In this document: piece by piece, positions 41,060 to 52,024 of the stretch
Numbering within the stretch: the first letter of the stretch is position 1
Layout: each line of letters begins with the position of its first letter
Source: Prorocentrum cordatum
Lineage: Eukaryota > Sar > Dinophyceae > Prorocentrales > Prorocentraceae
Direction: 5' to 3'
Assembly (NCBI GenBank): GCA_963575745.1
Contig: CAUYUJ010012669.1
Location: 262,501-326,500 of the forward strand
DNA: 64,000 nt
Notes under the pieces: model-generated
Seen by the model: the letters and a program-made list of their open reading frames with translations, nothing else
What the model was told of the DNA's origin: nothing
Databases searched by the model: none
Position numbers and translations under genes: made by a program

Positions 41060-43900
41060 AGTGTTGCAATGGCGCAAGCTACCTGTCAGTGGGCTGGCAT
41101 GGTGGAATCACTCTGACCAAGCGAAGTGCACCAGATGGTTCGTGGCCAAGGGCTCTAGCTACGCGGGGCCCAGGCCGCAATCATGTGCGGCGCCCTCCAC
41201 CAGGCAGGGTTCAGCCGCGATCAGGGACCTTCATGAGAACACTTCGTGTCTGCTCGTGCCGAGCTGGAAGCGGAGCGTACAAATTGTCATGAGGTTTTGG
41301 CGGCGGCAAGGCCGGTAGGTACACGGATTTGTGGTGTGGCCCAGAAGGTGATTAAGTTGGAGCGTCGCCAGAAGTCCCAATGCGAGTCAATCGAGAAGGT
41401 TGACAAACAGTTGGCCGTGTTCACGGCCAGGATAGGTGCCCTGCAGAACGGGTTGGCGGACGCCGGGTCTGAACTGCAGGAGTTCCAATGGGAGCAGTTG
41501 CTGCTGTCAGTGGTCGCCCCCGCTCCTCCCTGCGGGGCTGGGCGAGACACAGTGGTGCCTGGCCTAGGGATTGCACCTCAGAGCAGTTGGGGGCCCTGCT
41601 ACGTGATCCCGGCGACGATGGTAAGGTGGCGACTCAGCTCAATGAAGTGATCAAGGGGCTCAGGGCGCTGGACGATGCCAACAGGGAGAAAATCAGGCTG
41701 GCTACAGGAAGGCCAACTGCGCAAGATCATACCGCCAACCTTTCGCCACCCGGGGTTGCCAAGGACGCGCCCGTGGATAGCGGGCCTGATCCTGACGACA
41801 TGTTGCGATCTGGAGGTGCTGACCTGGGGGGGTTCAAGGCTTTTGTCGACGGCTTTAGGGCTGCCTCAGAGGCAGAGGAAGCTAGTTTACGTAAGCAGTA
41901 TAAGCGTCATCGCGAGCTCATCCTTGCCAGCCTTGCATTCGAGGCCAAGAAGAAGCAGCGAGGCAGTGGCAGTTGCGACGGGGCCGCGCAGCGTTCAGCT
42001 CGGCATGTCAATGTGTGTTGAGACAATTCGGTTGTGTGCATGGTCTGGTGGGTCTGGCGGCGATTTGGTAGATTGCAAGCCCTAGCTAGCGAACGGCGAG
42101 TATTGCAAGCAGGTTGGCCTCATGCATGCGTGCCGTTCGGATGCCCAGAGATTCCCGGTCGAAGGGATTCAGCGGTGGCCGGGTCCGGCCGGGTTCGGCG
42201 ATGAGCAGCTCTGCGGGCTCCGCGCGACAAGAGCTATCATCTTAGCAATCGAAGGCCCAGGCCCCGCAGCGACTTCGCAGGACGCAGCTCAGGGATGATC
42301 CCTTCTGCCTCGCGCGCAGGTCGTGGGCACTCTTGCGCATCAGCGATTCGGCTGCCCCCGCGCGCGGCTAGGTGGGGACGGGGAAGAGTTCGGCATCGCC
42401 CCCCGATGTGCTCGAGGCGCGCGAACAGAGTAAGAATGGCCATCTGCTCATACACGGGTAGAGTGTCTTTTGTCATCGCATTGGCTGCAGCCCCTCCCGC
42501 CGTGCCCTGCCGGGCCAGAGCCAACCCTTGAAGGCTTCGAATGGGGCAATGTGGGCGGGGCGTGAGGGCGCGCGGGTTTGCGCGGATGGGTCTGGCCTGG
42601 CGTCGGCGGTGGTCGGGCTGATTCGATTTGGTTGGGCCGTCGTCGATTTCTCTGATGACGCTTTGCCCTTGCGAGCGTTGCACGGGCCGCTCCATGGGCG
42701 AGTGCAAACAGTGCCTGAGGCTAAATATTGTGTTTTGCTCAGGGCGCTCGAAGTTGCCAGTGAGCCCGCCCCCGTGATCAGAGGTCATCTGTCGCTGATC
42801 ACGGCCGTCAGCGTCTGAGGCCGTGATCAGAGTCGCGGCCGTCAGCGTGATCAGAGGTCATCTGTCGCACAGCGGAAGCGCGGGGCCCAAGCGCGCGCAT
42901 CTGGCGCAAGGCCAATATTTTGTACCGTGACTGTGCGAACCCCAGTTTCAAGTGGACCCCCGCTCACCGCGATGTTTGGGCTGTCATGTGCGACCCTTCT
43001 GTGCAGGCAATGGCTGGGCAGGCATGTTTGCTGCTCCTGACGCTGCTCTTGACGGGCTGGTCAAGATGCGCAAGGCTTGTTTGCTGGATGCTAGAGCCCC
43101 GAGGGTTTTCTCTTGGATTGTGAAGGTCGCCGTGCTCAAGTTCAAGATGAGGGGCCATCTTCTGTCGACCTCAGGGGGCCCACATGTGAGCCCCCCCATC
43201 CTGCGCTCGTCGTGAGGCATCGCGAGCTCTGCTTGAACATGCGTCTGCGGTCACAGAGGCGCGCAGTGCAGCCGCTTTGCTCGCGCGGTCTTTTCGCTGA
43301 TCGCGTTGCGTGCGTCCGACTGCAACCCTGCGCCTCAGCAGCTAGCAGCTGCGGGTCGGTTCTTGGAACTTACTCCTAAACAGTGCCAGCCGCTCAGGGT
43401 TGCGCCAGCTGCTGAGAGTGTTAATTATGCTAGATGTACTGCCCGATGCGGGGAGGGCATTTGAGCGGGGGGCGGTGAGGCATCGTGAGCTTGGCCACGA
43501 GGCTGAATGCCACGGCAGGTTGATCATTTGCCTTGAGTGCGTTCCTTCGTGGTTGATCAGGGGAGGAGCCCCGAGCTTTGTCGAATGTCAGCTCGATGTG
43601 GAGCCACGAGAAGGCCCAAGTCTCCAGGGCCTTGCGCGGTCTGCACCCCAGGTCCAGGGCTGCGCTGACTGCTCTGCCGTGTGATCCGGGCCCCAGGCGC
43701 CACTGGGGACAGCCGCCTGAGGCGTCGGGGGAAGAGGGCGGGGGCCTGCAGGCTCTTGGGCCTCCTTCGGTGGCGGCGGCGGAGCCTGGCGCTCAGCTGT
43801 TCAAGGTGGCCAGAGCCTTCGGCTTTGAGGAGGACACCCCACCCCTCGTGCGTGCTGCCCGCGCCTCCGCCCTGGGGTCTGATGACCTCGGTTAGCTTTG
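41060..43900 (+). mobile_element. Retroelement relic with broken RNase H
   Basis: 41280-42021 carries coiled-coil-like coding sequence in two frames (VIKLERRQKSQCESIEKV, VFTARIGALQNGL, then EVIKGLRALDDANREKIRL), ending at TGA 42021 and resembling a LINE ORF1. 42575-42800 reads as RNase H: ADGSG (Asp at 42585), IRFGWAVVDF, GRVQTVPEAKYCVLLRALE. The expected catalytic Glu of 'AE' is Lys here. KWTPAHRD (~42950) matches the region near the last motif. No RT was recognised between them. Local copies of GTGATCAGAGGTCATCTGTC at 42773 and 42849 mark a rearrangement. It is a dead fragment in FN3 intron 5. Confidence 0.5.
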
Positions 43901-44799
43901 TTTCTGTCGGCGCTGCGGTGTCAGCTCGGGTTGCCCGCGTTCGCCACCGTGCGCGGTCCCAGCCCGCGCACCACACTCGCGCCGTGGACCCGTTTTACTG
44001 TCGTAGCAGCTCGTGCAGCTCATCTGCCTCGCGAAGGCCTGGGTCTGCTTCGCTGCGCCCTTTGCCCTAATTCGGGGGTTGCCCATTGACTCGGGCACTT
44101 CTACTCTGTCCCGCAACCTCCTCGTGTCTTTCGCTTTGCTGCAGCGCCGTGCGCCAGTTCGGTTTCAGCGGGATTTGCGATGGAGGCTTTTCTCTTTGGG
44201 TTCAAGCAAGTTGCATCGCATGGCATTTCCCCTCCCCCCCTGTCCGCTGCCTTCAAACAGCTCTCGGCCGGAAAGGCGTGCAAGTCAAGTCTGACTTGCG
44301 CGGAGTCCAGACTTCCTTTCGGGCTTCGCCTGGCCACAAAAGACCCTTGACCCCCCCCCTGAAAGGCAACGCTAAGCTTAGTGGAAGACGCATTGACCCC
44401 CAATCGCCGATTCATCGCTTATTGGGGACCGATAGCCCACCCCGCCCAAGAAGGTGCCCTTTTGCAATCGTGGGCATATCGCCGATCTGTCCGCGATGTA
44501 CCGTCATTTCTAGCTCGATGTTTCGCCACCTGAGCCAGTGCCTCCCCTCATCGACCCTCGGAGGCAGGAGCTGCTTACCGAGGTGCGCGCGCAGGTGGTT
44601 GGTTTAGTGGTTCAGTTTAGCTCTGGCTGCTTTAAACGCTTCGCTTTCGCTGAGTGGCCAGGGTATTTACTCTTAGCCAGGTCATCCAGGTTTGACACCC
44701 CCTCGGAGACAGGAGGAGGGGGAGGACGAGAAGGGGGAGAAAGACAAGGCAAGAGGAAAAGGAATCGGAATAGGAGGGTCGTGTCCCGGGCCCAGCCAG
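43901..44799. other. Non-coding end of FN3 intron 5
   Basis: Nothing gene-like recognised. A purine-rich patch lies at 44710-44775. Confidence 0.45.
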
Positions 44800-44889
44800 G
44801 TGGAGTGGTCGCCCCCGTCGGTGGACGGCGGCGCGCCGGTGTCGAGCTACCGCCTTTACAGGGCTACGGGCAACGGGGCGTTGTACCAG
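44800..44889 (+). CDS. FN3-repeat protein, exon 6
   Basis: A 90-nt phase-0 exon after GCCAG. It encodes VEWSPPSVDGGAPVSSYRLY and RATGNGALYQ, the W-x-P-P...GG turn and strands C-C' of an FN3 domain, joined in frame to exon 5. It probably ends CAG|GCGGGG (GC donor). The rest of the domain was not found in the window, so the gene either continues past unrecognised exons or is truncated. An intron-associated repeat sits about 120 bp downstream, as in the cyclophilin intron. Confidence 0.66.
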
Positions 44890-45010
44890 GCGGGGCCCCA
44901 GCGGCCTGTCGCCGTGAGGACGCGGCCAAGACGCGGCTCTCTCAGACCTCGCGTCGGAGGAACAAATAATAACACGATGGGCTGTGTTTTGCTTACTCGG
45001 TCTCTGGGGC

Positions 45011-45119
45011 AGGCCCTGGGGCCGTCAAAAACGTTCAGGATGAAAGGCCAGTCCTGAGGAATGGGTCGAGACCTTTGGGGGTCCACGTTGGGAAAAACAT
45101 GACGTCTGGGGTCTTGGGA
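45011..45119 (+). repeat. Intron-associated repeat, copy F
   Basis: AGGCCCTGGGGCCGTC at the left, GGAATGGGTCGAGACCT in the middle and ATGACGTCTGGGGTCTTGGG at the right. By eye it is the closest match to the cyclophilin intron copy. A truncated relative follows at about 45850-45930. Confidence 0.7.
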
Positions 45120-45985
45120 CGTGTCGCGTGGTGATACGTTTTTCCATGCAAGCCTACTTCCTCGATTTGAGGCCTCTAATCAGTATTGTTGAGTCGAAGC
45201 GATCCCCATCCCCATTTGGCTATGATATCTCAGCCCCACCAGCTAGTCTCAACAAGTGGGAATGGGCCCCGAGGAATTCGAATGGGACAGCAGATTCCCC
45301 CACCTAGGGGGCAAGTTGGCCAGTGGGGCCAAGGCAATGCCAGTGGGATGGGGACCGGTTGAACGATGCTCATATCTGACCAGATCCCCGACGATCTGAT
45401 TCTGCTCCAGCCCCGACTGTTTCTTTCGATCCGTAAGGGCTTCGCCCCCTGCCGCCGGCCCCCTCTTTCGGAGAATGGGCCATGGAAGAGCAGGTTTTGG
45501 ACCCTGACCTCGCGGATCTGCGTGAGGGGTGGCACCGAATTTCAGAAATGTGGCAAATCCCCTGTGTTTTTGGACCCTGACCCCGCGGATCTGCGTGAGG
45601 GGTGTCGATTTTGAGCCCCCCAGCAATTCAGACAACGCGCCCAGGTGGTGCTAAAAATCTGGTTTGGGCCTCCCTCCCCTCGCGCGGTCAATCAACTAGT
45701 TACAGTAACCAGCAAGAAGCAGAACTGTAACACTGGAAACTACAAACTACAACTGGTACAGGAAACTGCGAATCACGGGCCTACAGCCTGGTGGCCCCAC
45801 AAGGGGGCCGGCGGATCTATGTCTCCTGGGCTCTGGGGCCCCGTCGTCGGGCCCTGAGGCCGTCAGGAATGGATCTGGGACAGAAGACAACTGACAAAAC
45901 TACCCCCGGGGGAGAGGGGGTCGGGGCTTCTGAGGCCACGTGCTGAACAAGTCGCATCGTCGGTCGTCAGGCAAGGGTGCATACC
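45120..45985. other. Non-coding stretch
   Basis: Contains a local duplication of GACCCTGACC-CGCGGATCTG and TGCGTGAGGGGTG (45500 and 45573) and a truncated intron-associated repeat. No gene seen. Confidence 0.45.
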
Positions 45986-46135
45986 TCCAGGCCTCCCAAG
46001 TGCGGCACGATGAGGAGGCCGATTCTCTCCACGCCAACTTCGCCGACGCATCGTCGACGTCGCCGATGCATCGCTGGTCAGCGATGCTTCGCGATCGTTC
46101 GACCCAATGGACTCGTACCCCATTTGGGAGGACTC
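45985..46135. repeat. Foldback element, copy 3
   Basis: CCTCCCAAGTG at the left and CATTTGGGAGG at the right enclose inverted GCCGACGCATCG / CGATGCATCGCTGG blocks. Same family as 3735-3895. Confidence 0.55.
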
Positions 46136-46334
46136 TCATACTGGGAGCTGCAGCTTGAAGAAGAGAACGTGGCACAAATATGAACTATCGGAGAAACTTG
46201 CAGATTCCATTCTCTTGAATCGACCCACTCACTGGCGCGCGGAGCTCGACATGGGCAGCGCCAAAGGCCCGCCAGGGGGGTCAAGCGCCAACCCAAGAAA
46301 TCCGCGCGGACCTCCAACATTGTATGTTATGCAT

Positions 46335-46373
46335 ATTGCGAAGGCCTTACGGCCAGTAGCGACGACCCTGAAG
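46335..46373 (+). repeat. ~40-bp dispersed repeat, copy 4
   Basis: ATTGCGAAGGCCTTACGGCC then GTAGCGACGACCCTGAAG, followed by (GAC)n as at 1260. Confidence 0.75.
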
Positions 46374-46376
46374 GGG

Positions 46377-46408
<32 letters not shown>

Positions 46409-46439
46409 TGACGTGGGTCAGAGTCCTCAGGGATTCTGT

Positions 46440-46640
46440 TTGTGGTCTCTTCAGAGCGCTCTCGGAGGCCCCTGAAGGGCAGTTTTGGGGACCCCTTGGG
46501 ATCATCTTGGAGGCCTCTTGGGAGCCCCTTGGGAGCCTCTTGGGTGCCTCTTGGAGCCTCTTGGGGGCTTCGTGGGGGCCTCTCGGGGCATCTTGGGGGC
46601 CTCTTGGGGGCCTCTTGGGGCCTCCTCGAAATGTCCGTTT
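46440..46640. repeat. GGCCTCTTGGGGGCC minisatellite
   Basis: About 15 units, same orientation as 21945-22190. Confidence 0.88.
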
Positions 46641-47395
46641 GGTTCCCATGTTGTATGTTTACGCATATGTTGTTGTGTGCTGTAGTTACTGTGGTGGTTG
46701 ATGATTGTTGTTTGTGTTACTGCTTTTCCTTCAGAAGCTGGGTGCATGCCGAGAGCTGCACTTCTATGTTCTGAAACGCACGTGAATGGTCATATAATAT
46801 ACGACGGCGCAGGCTTTATATCGCGCAGTGGGGTTGAGGGGGGTCGCCCTCCGCCAATGTAGCTAGTATAACCCGTACGACAAGTTGCGCCGCGCTGAAG
46901 CGAGGTCCTGATGTTGAAGATTTATCGCCGCCTATTTGTGTAGTTGGTGAAAAGCCGGCCATCTATGGAATTACTCGTCATTTGTATGAAAGTAGCAGCA
47001 GGGGGCTATCCGCTTGAGTTGCCAACTTCCGGGATGTATTATTTCAGTTGCCTACTGGCGGGAGTTGTGCTATCCACCACATGAAGGAAACTCAGCCTAC
47101 ACAGTATCTGACCATTAAACGTAATGAAGCCTCAGCCAGAGCCACATGTTGATTACCAACCACCCACCATTCGCGCAGCTGTACCAAGGGGGAACAAGAT
47201 ACGAAGGGACAGAGAGACGGACGAGGAGGAGGAGGAGGACCAGTGGAAACCCAAGAGTCATCAACGATGTTGGAATAAACCCTCCCTCCAAGCTCCCTCT
47301 TCATAGGCCCCTGCAACCGTTCATTTCCATTGAGGGAGCTGCCTCGTTGGAAGACAACCGCTTGAAGACCCTGAAGCATTCCAGAACACTGCTCT
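46641..47395. other. Non-coding stretch
   Basis: Lower-GC unique-looking sequence with no codon bias or recognised gene. Confidence 0.45.
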
Positions 47396-48730
47396 TGGGA
47401 TTCCAACACCACGGATCAACCTGATTGTTGCGTCTTGGTGATCTTCAACCGTGCCAGAACACCATTCCTGAGACTTCAAACAGCGAGTCAACGTAACTGT
47501 TGCGCCCTCATAATCCTGAGTCCTTCCAACGCACCATTTGTGGTAAACTGACCATGGGAATCCGTGAAATCCTTGCAAATATTTGAAACGAATGTGCGCG
47601 GCGCTGAGGCGGGCGCCACATTCTGAAAACCACCCGCGCACACTCCGTGAAGCTCTTGCAAATGTTCAAATCGAATATGCGCGGCGCTGAGGCGAGAGCC
47701 ACACTTTGGAAACCACCCGCCCTTGATCCGGGAAACTTCTGCACATGTTTAAAGCGAATCTGCGCGGCGCCAAGGCGAGAGCCACATTGCGAAATCAGCC
47801 CGCCCTCACTCCGTGAAACTGTTGCAAATGTTTTAATCGAATGTGCGCGTCGCTAAGGCGGGAGCCACATTTTGAAAACCACCCACCCTGCAGTTGTGAA
47901 GCTGTTGTCGTTTCAAAGCTTCAGGGCCATATATGGGGAGGAAGTCTCAAGCGAAAGGCCCGGCACGCCCTAAACACTTGCCCCGGGGTGCGACATGGAG
48001 ACGATATTTATTATGAGTGGAGGAAGAGGACTAGGATGGGGAGCATTCGAAAACAATGTGCCCGAGATTCCAACGCTACGGATCAACCTGACTGTTGCGC
48101 CTTGATGATCTTCAGCCGTGCCACAGCACCATTCCTGAGGTTCCAACAAAGCGAATCAACGCAATTGTTGCGCCCTCATAATCCTGAATCTTTCCAACGC
48201 ACCATTTGTGGTAAACTGATCATGGGAACCCGTGAAACCCTTGCAAATATTTGAAACGAATGTGCGCGGCGCTGAGGCGGGAGCCACATTTTGAAAACCA
48301 CCCGCGCACACTCCATGAAGCTCCTGCAAATGTTCAAATCGAATATGCGCGGCGCTGAGGCGAGAGCCACACTTTGGAAACCACCCGCCCTCTTTCCTGA
48401 AGCTCTTGCGAACGTTGAAAAAGAGCGTGCCTGGCGCTGAGGCGAGAGCCACTTTGTGAAAACCACCTGCCCTCACTCCGTGAAACTGTTGCAAATGTTT
48501 AAAACGAATGTGCGCGGCGCTGAGGCGAGAACCGCAATTTGAAAACCACCCCCCTCATTCCGTGAAATTCTTGCAAGTGTTTAAGATGAGCGTGCGCGGC
48601 GCTGAGGCGAGAGCCACACTGTGGAAACCACCCGCCCTCAATCCGTGAAGCTCTTGCACGTGTTTCGGCGAGAACCGCATTTTGAAAACCACCCGCCCTC
48701 CAGTTATGAAACTGCTGCCGCTTTAAAGCT
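47396..48730. repeat. 83-bp satellite in ~667-bp higher-order repeat
   Basis: 83-bp units (TGCGCGGCGCTGAGGCGAGA...CACATT...AACCACCCGCC...CTTGCAAATGTT) start at 47595, 47678, 47761, 47844 and again at 48263, 48346, 48428, 48511, 48593. The non-satellite stretch at 47396-47594 is repeated at 48064-48262, giving an offset of about 667 bp. AAGCTTCAGGGCCATA-ATGG closes both blocks (47917 and 48726). Confidence 0.9.
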
Positions 48731-50395
48731 TCAGGGCCATAGATGGGGAGGAAGTCTCAGGGGGAGCGCCCGGCCCGCCCTAAACACTGCTCCAGGGTGC
48801 GACAGGGAGACGTGATTTATATGGAACAGGAATGGAGGAGGAGGAGACTAGGATGGGGAGATCGGAGCACGCGGGAGGGAGGGCGAGCGGGGGACGAGGA
48901 GCAGGAGGACATGTGGGGAGGCAGACCATTTGCGCTTCCGCCATATCTGACATCCTGCCCCCCCCACCTATCCCTTCCCGTTGCGCGAAATTGTTTGCAG
49001 TCCGTGTGTTGGGATGTTCTAGTTGGCCTTTTTTATGCGCGATGACTTCATCGTGAAATGCGCAATCAGAAATGGGAGCGGTGTACATTGGGCGAGGAAA
49101 GGGAGGATGAGGGTGAGGTCGAACAGGAGGAATCTTATTACGATGCGGAAGGACAAGGCACAGCAGGAGTAGCAGTAGGATGAGCAGGATGACCAGGGGA
49201 AGGCGGCGGAGGGACACGGAGGGAACGGCAATAACGAGGAACGTTTTGGATGCAGAGTTGTGACCTGCGTTAAGGCGAGAGTGCAAGTCTGAACGACTTT
49301 GGCGAAGCGCCGATCCTGTAGGGCGGCCAACGCTGAAGTGGGAACATCAGTCGTAAAGGACCGAATGCGTTCTGATGGGACAAGACAAGGTTGAAAGCCA
49401 GCTCGGGGCAATCTCGCGTGTAAGAAGCAGTCTGTCAGATAGGCCGGGGAAAGCCAAGCCAGCATCAGGGGAGAGAGGGCAGCAGTAATCATGTCATGCA
49501 AGGTGCGTTCGCGCGCGATCTGACGGCCCACCCCTCCTTCCATCCTTCCCATCCGTTTCCATTGCATTGAATCCTTCTGCATCCGCAGAGTTGGGTGTCT
49601 GGAAAATCCTTGAACGCCATGGTCTTTCCCGACAACCGGCTCGGCTTGCATACAGTATAGCACGGCGGGTAAACGCATTTTTCGGGAGAGAAAGAGCACA
49701 CGCGGAAGTTGCCTTCTTTTTGAAGGCTGGGGAGGGGGGCGGCCATCTCCGCGGTGAACGCGCCGTTCCGTTGGACGGAAGCTCAGTTGGAAGCAATGCG
49801 TCACACGTTGCAGCTGGAACACCATATCTGTTGATTTCATAAACACAGCGGCCAGCGTTGCGGAGAGAGCGTCGTGACTTTCGACGGGGATTATACACAG
49901 ATCGCAAGGCGTTGCAGTCGCAGCAACGTTAACCCAACCCGTGCTGATGCAGGAGTGCGTCTACCGCTGCGATGAGAACGTCCGCGCAAATTCGTAAAGT
50001 TGGTAAGTCCTGCCTCGGGGACACCAGTATCACTGGTACAAGAGTACGGCCAGCGCTGCGACAAACACGTCGTTCTCTTGGACGTGCGCCTTTTGGATCT
50101 CATTGTATGTGGCAAGCGCTGCAACGGGAACACCACCTTGCAAAGTCCAGAAATGCCACGATTGGGAAAGCAAACTTGAAAGCCAGTTCGGAACAGTCCT
50201 GCGTGTGACCAATCGCCGCATGAGGGATGGGCGGGGCACAATGGATTGCACCAGGTAAGAGGGGAGTCGCATTATTGCACATATGCTGGGCAACTGTACA
50301 GAGAAAGGGGGAGGATTGCTACTAGGAATGGTGTACGATGGATGGTCAGGGCGAACATGATGTCTGACCTCGCAGGGTGCATGCTATGAGCGGCA
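48731..50395. other. Non-coding region with degenerate repeats
   Basis: 49250-50240 contains diverged blocks such as TTGAAAGCCAGnTCGG (49392, 50178) and GGCCAGCGnTGCG (49850, 50050), probably an old satellite. No gene recognised. Confidence 0.5.
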
Positions 50396-50397
50396 TG

Positions 50398-50560
50398 GGA
50401 GAGACAGAGAGAGAGAGAGAGAGAGATATTGATAACAATCTAATCGGGTGTATATGTATCTATACATAGAGAGGGAGAGCACAGATATAGAGAGAGAGGG
50501 ATAAGTAGAGAGGGAGAGAGAGAGAGAGATATATATATATACACATACATTGAATAGAGA
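50398..50560. repeat. (GA)n/(TA)n microsatellites
   Basis: GAGAGA tracts with ATATAT and ACATAC patches. Confidence 0.95.
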
Positions 50561-50659
50561 CAGACAGGGGCGACGTATACACAGCAGGGAAAAAGTGTAC
50601 ACAGATACTCTATACATCTGAATCCTGCATGCCCCCCCCCCGGATTGCCGACAAGAAGG

Positions 50660-50870
50660 CTCCAAGACGGCCCAGCCCCAAGAGGGCCATAGGAGGCCCG
50701 CTAGTCGGCCCAAGAGGGCCCCAAGAGGGCCCACAGACGGCCCAAGCCCCTAAAGACTTCCCAAGAGGGCCCCAGGACGGCCCAAGAGAGCCCCCAGCCG
50801 GCCCAAAAGGGTTTCAAAGGACCCCCTAAGAAGGCCCAAGAGACTTCCAGAAAGCTTCCCAATGGGCCCC
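50660..50870. repeat. GGCCCCAAGAGGGCC minisatellite (reverse type)
   Basis: About 15 units of GGCCCAAGAGGGCCC, the reverse complement of the 21945 and 46440 units. Confidence 0.85.
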
Positions 50871-51184
50871 CAGGAGCTTATGAGAGGTCTCGCGTCAGGC
50901 CTACGTCCTGCACGGCGTTCCCAGAAAAGGTTTTCAGATGCCCCCGATGCACGAGCCATGCAGAGCTCCAGAGGCCCCACAGAAACACGCCGCGAGGTCC
51001 CGACGGGCGCCCAAGATGCCCCGAACTCAGAATCCAGGTCAGGGGTGTGCCGCCATGGCGGCACAACGTCCCTGGCGGCATGATCACGACCCCCCTCACG
51101 GTCATGGTCCATGTTCCCGCTTTCATTGGGCGGCCGCCGCTTTATCCCCCTAGACAGCTCATTTCTACTCGCTTCGGCTGGCTG

Positions 51185-51520
51185 TAGGCCAGTCGCACCG
51201 TGAACGCCATGTCCCCCTAAAGCCCCTTCAAGTTTGAGACCTCCCTGAGTCGTCCAAGCAACACCCAGGCCACCTCCTAAGCGAGCGTGCATCAGTGGGC
51301 TGGTACTCGTCCTCATTTGCTTCCTGCTCTGGATCTTCGGCTCCACCTCCTACTTTATCATCGTCTTCCATGCTCGCCCCATCGTCATCGGCCAGCTGTA
51401 GGCCAGTCGGCATCGTGAACGCCAAGGTTCCTTTAAGCCCACTCAAGCCTCACACCCTCTTCTAAAGGCGTCCAAACAACACCCAGTCACCCAGGCCACT
51501 TCCAAAACGAGCGGACATTG
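51185..51520. repeat. Local ~205-bp tandem duplication
   Basis: CTGTAGGCCAGTCG...CGTGAACGCCA and CCAA-CAACACCCAG...CCAGGCCAC occur near 51183 and again near 51389. Confidence 0.75.
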
Positions 51521-52024
51521 GTCATCGTCATCGTCTTCCACTGGCCACGAAACGACTAAGAAGGCCGCGAGATGCTCAAGTGAACGATTCTTTCGAGTTT
51601 GTTGATGGATTCGGATTTGGCGCGTGCGGCCCCAAAAACCGTCCAAAAGCTTTTAAGAGGCCCCTAGACGACGCAAAGGCCCCAATGGCACGCACGAGGC
51701 ATTGAAGCTTTGTTCACGACAGAGAACTTTTTATTGCGTGCCCCTCTTCTCAAAGTGGGGCTCGCCGCCACTTCTCCGAGCGATGACACTCGCCCCTTGC
51801 GCGGTCGTCAGCGCCGCCCCCTCGTCGCACCGACCCCTGCCCCTCTCCGACGACCCTCATATCCACTCCGCTCCCAATGCCCGCGGCTCCCAATCGTACC
51901 CAGTTATTCCCTACCTAGGCTCTGCCTAGAGGGTTCTTACTCTCTTAGCTTAAAGGGGCGGGCAGTGGAAATCGCCCCGGGCGGTTCCCCCAGTCCCCGC
52001 CCCGCGGTTCCCCCAGTCGCGCCC
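51521..52024. other. Non-coding stretch
   Basis: No gene recognised. Confidence 0.45.

Noticed and set aside
47595-48660. Regularly spaced 83-bp repeats as a CRISPR array
   Set aside because: The whole 83-bp unit is conserved, without a short repeat plus unique spacers, and there are no cas-like genes. It is a eukaryotic satellite.
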